Shown here in pieces: positions 58,789-64,000 of a DNA stretch of 64,000 nucleotides (positions are counted from its first letter, which is position 1; every line of letters starts with the position of its first letter). The position numbers were made by a program, and so were the translations under genes. Origin of the DNA: Sinomonas gamaensis. Its GTDB lineage: Bacteria; Actinomycetota; Actinomycetes; Actinomycetales; Micrococcaceae. The notes beneath the pieces are model-generated. The model worked only from the letters and a program-made list of their open reading frames with translations. It did not search any database and was not told the origin of the DNA. Where the stretch lies: positions 1 to 64,000 of the forward strand of contig NZ_SSCL01000015.1 in the NCBI RefSeq assembly GCF_005876955.1, given 5' to 3'.

Positions 58789-60053
58789 ACCTCCCAGAGG
58801 ACCAGCCCTTGACCGCAGCCTCAGCCACCCAGCCGGATCGAGCCCTCATCCGCCGTGCCGCCATCGCGACCTTCGTCATCTTCGCGACCAACGGATTCAT
58901 CTTCGCCAGCTGGGCAGCGCGCATTCCCGCCGTCACCGAGACGCTGACGCTCTCGACCGGCGAAATGGGGCTGGTCCTGCTCATCGGCGCGATCGGGTCG
59001 CTGTGTGCCATGCCGCTGGTCGGGCCGGTTTCCTCGAAGGTCGGGATCATCCGGACCGTCCGGCTAGGGGGCGTGCTCGCGGTCGCCGCCGGCGGCACCC
59101 TCGCCGCGGGCCTTCTGGCCCACTCGGTGGTGGTGGTCGCGGCCGGGCTCGCGGTCTTCGGCGTGGGCATCGCGTTCTGGGACGTGGCGCAGAACATCGA
59201 GGGCGCGGACGTCGAGCACCGCCTGGGCCGGACGATCATGCCGCAGTTCCACGCGGGCTTCAGCGGCGGCGCCGTGCTCGGCGCGCTCGTGGGGGCCGCC
59301 CTGAGCGCGCTCGGTGTCCCGCTGCCGACGCACCTCGCGGCGATCATGATCGCGGTCCTCATCATCATGATCCTCGTGCCGCGGCACTTCCTGCCGCTCA
59401 CTCAGCACGAGATGCCAGCCGCCGTCGAGCTAACCGCCGAGGCAGCGGCCGACGGCGTGTCCCCGGCTCCCGCACCGAAGGAACCGGGCGGGGCGCTCGC
59501 CGCGTGGACCCACCGGCGCACGCTGCTCATCGGCGTCGTCGTGCTCGGGGCAACGCTCACGGAAGGCGCCGGCAACGACTGGATCTCGAAGGGCGTGGTC
59601 GACGGCCTCGGCTCGAGCGAGGCCGCAGGGGCCGGGCTGTTTGCCCTGTTCGTGGGGGCCATGACGGTGGCCCGCTGGTTCGGCGGCCGCATCATCGACC
59701 GACTCGGGCGCGTCACGGCGTTGCGGCTCAGCATGGTTTCGGCCCTCGTGGGGCTTGCCCTGTATTCCCTCTCGGGCATGTACTGGTTGTCTGCCCTCGG
59801 GGCACTCCTGTGGGGCCTCGGGGCCGCGCTCGCCTTCCCGATGGGCATGTCCGCGGCTTCGGATGATCCCCGGCACGCGGCCGCCCGAGTCTCGGTGGTT
59901 TCGACCATCGGCTACATAGCGTTCCTCGCGGGCCCGCCGTTCCTCGGCTTCCTCGGCGATCGCGTGGGCCTGCGCTTTGCGCTCCTGGCCATCCTCGTGC
60001 CGATCGCCGTCGCGCTCGTGCTCGCGGGTGCCACCCGCCGCGAAGAGGCATAG
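58785..60053 (+). CDS. MFS transporter (YfcJ/fucose-permease-like)
   Basis: 422 residues, 12 spans, in two halves joined by an Ala/Glu-rich loop. Opening ATNGFIFASWAARIPAV and FWDVAQNIEGADVEHRLGRTIMPQFHAGFS are typical of the FucP-like MFS branch with no MHS signature. Cargo unknown. ATG 58785 overlaps the PBP stop by 4 bp, but nothing links the transport function to cell-wall synthesis. Convergent with the copper operon through a terminator. Confidence 0.87.
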   Translation: MNLPEDQPLTAASATQPDRALIRRAAIATFVIFATNGFIFASWAARIPAVTETLTLSTGEMGLVLLIGAIGSLCAMPLVGPVSSKVGIIRTVRLGGVLAVAAGGTLAAGLLAHSVVVVAAGLAVFGVGIAFWDVAQNIEGADVEHRLGRTIMPQFHAGFSGGAVLGALVGAALSALGVPLPTHLAAIMIAVLIIMILVPRHFLPLTQHEMPAAVELTAEAAADGVSPAPAPKEPGGALAAWTHRRTLLIGVVVLGATLTEGAGNDWISKGVVDGLGSSEAAGAGLFALFVGAMTVARWFGGRIIDRLGRVTALRLSMVSALVGLALYSLSGMYWLSALGALLWGLGAALAFPMGMSAASDDPRHAAARVSVVSTIGYIAFLAGPPFLGFLGDRVGLRFALLAILVPIAVALVLAGATRREEA

Positions 60054-60060
60054 CGCCCCG

Positions 60061-60098
60061 CGGCGCCCCCTCCGCAAGCGGAAGCGGAGGGAGCGCCG
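60061..60098. terminator. Convergent hairpin terminator
   Basis: A 15-bp stem (60061-60075 with 60084-60098) has a single mismatch and an 8-base loop, lying 8 bases after the MFS stop and 5 bases beyond the CopC stop on the other strand. Confidence 0.7.
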
Positions 60099-60103
60099 AA
60101 GGG

Positions 60104-60661
60104 TCAGCCCTCGCTCGTGGCCCTCAGCGCGCGGCGGACAAAGTAGCCGAGCGCCACGATCGCGGCCAGCACCAGGATCCCCACGACGATCGCCCACACG
60201 GGGACATCGACGGCGGAGCCTTGGCTCGCAGGGGCGGACGCCGTCGGACTCGCGGCAGGTGCAGCCGCGCTCGGGGATCCGCTGCCCGCGGCCGTCGCCG
60301 TGAACGTGAACGTGCCCTCGATCGGATGCGAGTCGGAGGACACCACCCGCCACACCACGGTGTAAGTGCCAGCCGGGGCGCCAGGCTTGATCGCCTGGCT
60401 GACGTTGTTGTCCACCACCTGAGCAGGGCCGTCGGCCTGATTCGCGCCGGTCGCGTCCTTGACGAGAATCTCGGTCCCGATGGCGATCGGCGTGTGATCG
60501 TACGTGAGGACGATCGAGGCCGGGACGGAGGCGACCGTCGACCCGTTGGCGGGGTTCGTCGACTCCAGGACGTCGTGCGCTTGAGCGGCGCTCGCCGGAA
60601 GCGCAAGCGCGGCCGCAAGCCCGACGACGACGGCAGCCCGAGTCCAGAGCCTCCTCATCAC
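60104..60661 (-). CDS. copC: CopC-domain copper-binding protein, membrane anchored
   Basis: 185 residues. A signal peptide ending AAQA is followed by HDVLESTNPANGSTV, where the first His after cleavage and a later SSDSHPIEGTF supply copper ligands. The C-terminus VPVWAIVVGILVLAAIVALGYFV is a membrane anchor after an Ala/Ser/Pro linker. CopC carries copper outside the membrane. The start overlaps the YcnI stop (ATGA). Third gene of a copper operon. Confidence 0.9.
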   Translation of the reverse strand: MMRRLWTRAAVVVGLAAALALPASAAQAHDVLESTNPANGSTVASVPASIVLTYDHTPIAIGTEILVKDATGANQADGPAQVVDNNVSQAIKPGAPAGTYTVVWRVVSSDSHPIEGTFTFTATAAGSGSPSAAAPAASPTASAPASQGSAVDVPVWAIVVGILVLAAIVALGYFVRRALRATSEG

Positions 60662-61401
60662 TTGTCAGCCTTGCGGCGTCCGGCCAGAACGAGCGCGAGC
60701 GCCGCCGCGCCGAGGATGGCCCCGAGGGCGCCGAGCACCAGACCCCAGACGCCCGCGACGTCGCTCGTCTGCGAAGCCGCCGTGGCCGTCGTCGTGCCTT
60801 GGGCGACCGCAGCTGAGGTGCTGGTGCTCGGCGCCGGAGTCGCGTCGTCAGCCGCCGTCGTCGTGAAGGACGGGGCCGGGTGCTTCGGCTCGGGCTGGCC
60901 GTCCTGGGCCGTCTCGTCCCAGTTCACCACCGAGCCGTCCGTGTACGTCTGGGCAGCGGGAAGCACCACTTTCGTTCCCGCGGCCGGCAGTTTGCCGACG
61001 GAGAGGGAGAAGGTCTGGTACTGGTTCTGGCCGATCTCGTGCGCAGCGTCATTCGCGGTCCAGACCACCGAGGTCGGCGCCTTGGTGACGGTCGAGCCGC
61101 CCACGGTAACCGGCTTCGGGAGCTCGCTGGTGATGACTTGGGCGGTCCAGCCGTCGATCTGCTTGACCGAGACTGACGTGAACGGGGTGTCGGTGGGCAG
61201 CTTGACCTCGAGCTTGTTCGTCTTGGCCGTCGCCGACTCGTTCGGGACGTTGAGCGTCAGGTGGGAGTAGCCGTTGGCGCCGGTGTCGTCGGGGTTGACG
61301 GTGACGTGCGCAGAGGCGGCGCCGGCGCCCAGAGCAACCATCGCGGCGGTCGTTGCGGCGGTGCCGACCAGCGTGAGGGTACGGCGGAGGGACTTCTTCA
61401 T
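60658..61401 (-). CDS. ycnI: YcnI-family (DUF1775) copper-binding protein
   Basis: 247 residues. The signal peptide ends ASAHVTVNP, so the mature protein begins with His, the known copper ligand of the YcnI family. GWTAQV and the region TDTPFTSVSVKQIDGW fit DUF1775. A C-terminal anchor (VWGLVLGALGAILGAAALALVLAG) follows a Thr/Ser/Ala linker. Start is uncertain: ATG 61401 (MKKS) or ATG 61410, three codons earlier. It precedes copC, forming the usual ycnI-copC pair that handles copper outside the membrane. Confidence 0.88.
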   Translation of the reverse strand: MKKSLRRTLTLVGTAATTAAMVALGAGAASAHVTVNPDDTGANGYSHLTLNVPNESATAKTNKLEVKLPTDTPFTSVSVKQIDGWTAQVITSELPKPVTVGGSTVTKAPTSVVWTANDAAHEIGQNQYQTFSLSVGKLPAAGTKVVLPAAQTYTDGSVVNWDETAQDGQPEPKHPAPSFTTTAADDATPAPSTSTSAAVAQGTTTATAASQTSDVAGVWGLVLGALGAILGAAALALVLAGRRKADK

Positions 61402-61492
61402 GGTTTGCATAGCCTTCGGTACTGACGGGCACGGCTGTGCCCGGGAGGGACGGAGGAACTTCGCGCGGGGCGCGAGTGAGCTGAGGGACGCC

Positions 61493-62077
61493 TCAGGCGA
61501 CCGCGGGCGACTGCGGGGGCCCACGCCGCGCAGGCAGGCACAGTGTGCGCCAGGCCGGAGAGAGAGGTTCCTCGGAGAAGGCCGGAAGGGCCGGAGCCGG
61601 GTGGGGGGCGAACGCTGCGAGCAGTCGGACCAGGGGCGTCAGCCATGCGAGCAGCGCCCATAGCGCCTGCTCGCCGCGGGCGAGCACAAGCGCGGTCGCG
61701 ATCGTGGCAAAGATGTGCCCGACGAGCATGAGGGCGCTGTCGCCGTGGAGGTGATCACTCGTGCTTGGCGCGGAGAGCGCGGCGAGGACATGCACGTGGC
61801 TCGCGGACGGCGGAGGCGCGGCGGACGCTGAGACTGAGAGTGCGTCGAACGCCCAGTGCAGCCCCAGCTGACCCGCGCCCAGCATGCCGAGCATGACGAC
61901 CACTGAGATCTTGCGCCCCGCCAGCGCGATGGCGGGCACGAGGACGAGGGCGAGGATTCCGACCACGATGAGCGGGTCGGGGAGCGCGCCCCCGCCAGCC
62001 ACGTGGGCCCCGGCGGCGAGGAAGACGGTGGCTCCGCCGACGACGGCGGCACGGGCGAGCCTGAACAGGGCACGCAT
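61493..62077 (-). CDS. His-rich membrane protein of the copper operon
   Basis: 194 residues, about 4-5 spans. LARAAVVGGATVFLAAGAHVAGG and SVVVMLGMLGAGQLGLHWAFDAL are hydrophobic, and the loop SHVHVLAALSAPSTSDHLHGDSALMLVGHIF holds a cluster of His residues. The C-terminus is Pro-rich. I know no name for it, but a His-rich membrane protein ahead of ycnI-copC is a repeated pattern in actinobacteria. It may move or sense copper. Start ATG 62077 (GTG 62083 possible); tandem repeats lie just upstream. Confidence 0.75.
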   Translation of the reverse strand: MRALFRLARAAVVGGATVFLAAGAHVAGGGALPDPLIVVGILALVLVPAIALAGRKISVVVMLGMLGAGQLGLHWAFDALSVSASAAPPPSASHVHVLAALSAPSTSDHLHGDSALMLVGHIFATIATALVLARGEQALWALLAWLTPLVRLLAAFAPHPAPALPAFSEEPLSPAWRTLCLPARRGPPQSPAVA

Positions 62078-62096
62078 GCTCACACCGCCTTCCGTC

Positions 62097-62150
62097 GACA
62101 GGGGAAGCCACTAGGACAGGGGAAGCCATCAGGACAGGAGAAGCCCCATC
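62097..62150. repeat. Three tandem 18-bp repeats upstream of the copper operon
   Basis: Units 62097-62114, 62115-62132 and 62133-62150 share GACAGGGGAAGCCA with small changes (the third has GAGAAGCCCC). They start 20 bases before the membrane-protein start on the minus strand, within its promoter. Candidate metal-responsive operator array. Confidence 0.7.
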
Positions 62151-62215
62151 GGCAACTGTCACTACTCTACGGATGGGCGCCGACACGTGGGGAATCGGCC
62201 GAGGATTTCGGTGGT

Positions 62216-63301
62216 TCAGATCGTCTGCGTCAAGGCCTGCAGGCCGAGGCTGGCGAGGGCTACCGCCACCCACAGCAAGCCGCCGAGCACGAGCGGCCGC
62301 GGACCGGCCTTGCGCATCTCGGCGAACCGGAGGCTGAGGCCGATGCCCGCAAGGGCGACCGTGATGAGGAAGGTCCCGAATGCTGACAGCCCGGGATGCC
62401 ATGCGGGCGGGATGGCGCCGACCGTGTCGAGACCGGCTGCGATGAGGAAGCCGATGAGGAAGGCCGGGACCATCCGGCGCCAGGGCATGCGGGCTGGGAG
62501 GCCGTGACCGTCCACTCGCATGCGGCGGGCACGCAGGGCAGCGAGGACCATGACGATGGGGATGATCATGAGCGAGCGCGTGAGCTTGACGACGATCGCA
62601 TACGAGGCCGCCCCGCCACCGTAGCTCGCCGCCGCGGCGACGACCGAGGAGGTGTCGTTGACGGCCGTGCCGCTCCACAGGCCGAACGAGTGGGCGCTGA
62701 GGCCGAGCAGATGGCCGATGGGCGGGAACAGGAGAACGGCCGCGATGTTGAACGTGAAGATCGTGCCGATCGCGTAGGCGACATCCGACTCTTTCGGCTT
62801 GATCGCGGCAGAAGTCGCCGCGATCGCCGATGCTCCGCAGATCCCCGTCCCGACCCCGATGAGGGTGCGGGTGTCGGGGTCGAGCCCGAGCAGGCGGCCC
62901 AGGAGCGCCGCGCCGCCGAGCGCCACTGCCAGGGTCCCGAGCATGACAGGAAGGGAGCTTCCGCCGACCTGCGCGACCTGCTGCAGGGAGAGGCCCGTTC
63001 CGAGCACCACAACGGCGGCCTGCAGCACGTGGGTCCCAGCGGCGCGGTACCCGGCCCTCCACATATGGCCCCTGAGCGGACGGATGAGGGTGGCCGCGAG
63101 CAACCCGAGCAGAATGCCGAACACGGGTCCGCCAATGAGCGGCGCGGTCTGCCCCAAGAGGGTCGCGGCGAGGGCCACGGCGACCGCGACCGCGAGGCCG
63201 GGGAGCGCCCTCAAGAGGGCAGTGCGGTTCTTCGTCAGTTCCGACTCCGACCTTGGTGCTGGCAGGCCTGACGTGTCGCTGACGGAGTTCACGTATTCCA
63301 C
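62216..63301 (-). CDS. YeiH/PSE-family putative sulfate exporter
   Basis: About 361 residues, 10 or more spans. GPVFGILLGLLAATLIRP, GTHVLQAAVVVLGTGLSL and GTGICGASAIAATSAAIKPKES are hallmarks of the UPF0324/YeiH family. It is annotated as a putative sulfate exporter; direct evidence for the cargo is limited. The start is uncertain: GTG 63301 or GTG 63292, since neither has a strong ribosome site and the frame is open further upstream. It stands in its own transcription unit between the copper genes and the Nramp gene. Confidence 0.85.
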   Translation of the reverse strand: MEYVNSVSDTSGLPAPRSESELTKNRTALLRALPGLAVAVAVALAATLLGQTAPLIGGPVFGILLGLLAATLIRPLRGHMWRAGYRAAGTHVLQAAVVVLGTGLSLQQVAQVGGSSLPVMLGTLAVALGGAALLGRLLGLDPDTRTLIGVGTGICGASAIAATSAAIKPKESDVAYAIGTIFTFNIAAVLLFPPIGHLLGLSAHSFGLWSGTAVNDTSSVVAAAASYGGGAASYAIVVKLTRSLMIIPIVMVLAALRARRMRVDGHGLPARMPWRRMVPAFLIGFLIAAGLDTVGAIPPAWHPGLSAFGTFLITVALAGIGLSLRFAEMRKAGPRPLVLGGLLWVAVALASLGLQALTQTI

Positions 63302-63383
63302 TTTGTACCCAATTCGTACTCGCCAGTAGAGGGCGATTGGGCATGGGGGCATGCTCTGCTGATATGAGTGCGGAGGATATTGG

Positions 63384-64000
63384 TCAGGCGGCCCCGGCGA
63401 GAGCGAGTTGGACTACCCGGACCACCACGAGGATCATCGCCACGATCAGGTAGACCCACAGCACACCGAGGCCGAGGCGGCGGGTGAGCGAGAGCTGAGG
63501 TCGCTCGAGCAGCGCCAGCGGCGGCATCCGCCAGGTGAGTCGCTGGGAGCGGTCGACGGCGGCTGCGGGCTGCGCCGTGAGCTCGCCTCTAGCACGGGAG
63601 CGGATTCTCAGGGCGCCGACCACTGCGGCGGTCACGATGGCGAGGACGACTCCGGCGATGAGGATCCCGATGATGGCGCCGCCGCCAAGGTCCGGGAAGA
63701 GCGTCGCCGCGGTGAGGACCACCGAGAGGATCACGAGGATCGCGATGACGATCGACGTGAAGATGTTCATCGCCTTGCCGTTGACCCACGGGCCCATGAC
63801 GGCCTTGTCGTTGCACAGCAGCAGGAGGAACAGGGTCGCAGAGGGCAGCAGCACGCCGGCCAGGACTTGGACGCCGACCGTGAGGAGCCCGAGAGGGCTG
63901 CCGGGAACGATCACGATGACGGCGGAGATGAGGATGATGCCTGCGAAGGCGGCGTAGAAGCCCTTGGCCTCGCTGACCTTCCGGTGCAGGGAGTGCTTGA
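63384..64000 (-). CDS. Nramp-family divalent-metal transporter, 5' end outside window
   Basis: The last roughly 205 codons of a minus-strand gene that extends beyond the right edge. GFYAAFAGIILISAVIVIVPGSPLGLL, then LPSATLFLLLLCNDKAVMGPWVNGK and NIFTSIVIAILVILSVVL are typical C-terminal helices of the Nramp (Mn/Fe) family. The DPGN motif in TM1 is out of view. After the transport domain comes a basic tail (RSRARGELTAQ...) and one more hydrophobic segment (LGVLWVYLIVAMILVVVRVV), an addition to the normal family length. Confidence 0.85.
   Translation of the reverse strand, partial: KHSLHRKVSEAKGFYAAFAGIILISAVIVIVPGSPLGLLTVGVQVLAGVLLPSATLFLLLLCNDKAVMGPWVNGKAMNIFTSIVIAILVILSVVLTAATLFPDLGGGAIIGILIAGVVLAIVTAAVVGALRIRSRARGELTAQPAAAVDRSQRLTWRMPPLALLERPQLSLTRRLGLGVLWVYLIVAMILVVVRVVQLALAGAA

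Noticed and set aside
1-64000. tRNA, rRNA, transposase or integrase genes
   Set aside because: None seen on either strand; no cloverleaf or IS motif could be supported by reading.

Overview
The window is dense, high-GC DNA with short intergenic gaps, many GTG/TTG starts and 4-bp ATGA/GTGA gene overlaps. A LigD-type end-joining polymerase-ligase, a CopC/YcnI copper pair and a SAM-IV-type riboswitch all point to an actinobacterium, most likely an Arthrobacter/Sinomonas-like member of the Micrococcaceae (inference from gene content, not from a marker gene). No rRNA, tRNA, CRISPR array, transposase or phage gene was seen. The DNA looks chromosomal and is rich in catabolic accessory modules.

Layout. 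(1) 1-4.35 kb: sulfate-ester module on the minus strand: IclR regulator, MHS-type transporter, Cys-type sulfatase and the start of a formylglycine-generating enzyme. Dyad sites flank the regulator. (2) 4.6-18.3 kb: hydantoinase-type region. A degenerate HyuA-like protein, a DUF917 protein and a PucR regulator form one operon. A divergent pair (MFS transporter plus Asp/Glu/hydantoin racemase, against hyuA-hyuB-GAF-amidohydrolase) follows, then another MHS transporter. (3) 18.7-22.5 kb: small membrane protein, secreted protein, NAD(P)H-hydrate dehydratase, histidine phosphatase and aldo/keto reductase. (4) 22.6-28.3 kb: GntR regulator and a nitrilase-permease-nitrilase unit, an F420-type reductase, a thioredoxin-like protein and a 5'-truncated PEP-mutase-family pseudogene. 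(5) 28.3-36.4 kb: LysE exporter; a SAM-IV-like riboswitch ahead of an MHS transporter and FMN-dependent monooxygenase; CYTH-CHAD protein; SDR; a Ser/Thr-rich surface protein. (6) 36.5-53.3 kb: aromatic catabolic island. A GntR regulator precedes a ring-cleavage set (extradiol dioxygenase, FAH hydrolase, FAD hydroxylase). A minus operon encodes HpaB-like oxygenase, MmgE/PrpD and a flavin reductase fused to a complete GntR/FCD regulator-like module. A divergent plus operon encodes transporter, LLM monooxygenase, vanillyl-alcohol-oxidase-like enzyme, Baeyer-Villiger monooxygenase and esterase. (7) 53.3-64 kb: PPC-domain and DHFR-like proteins, LigD, a lipoprotein PBP, an MFS transporter, a copper gene set, a YeiH-type exporter and a partial Nramp transporter.

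How it works together. The plus operon of region 6 reads as a side-chain route for a 4-alkylphenol or hydroxyacetophenone: benzylic oxidation, Baeyer-Villiger insertion to an aryl ester, then hydrolysis to a hydroquinone-type phenol. The HpaB-like oxygenase and the ring-cleavage genes could finish the breakdown. The single flavin reductase could feed reduced flavin to the HpaB-like and LLM monooxygenases, and its fused FCD domain may sense the aromatic substrate. The riboswitch in region 5 ties a transporter-monooxygenase pair to methionine/SAM status, so organosulfur scavenging is its likely job.
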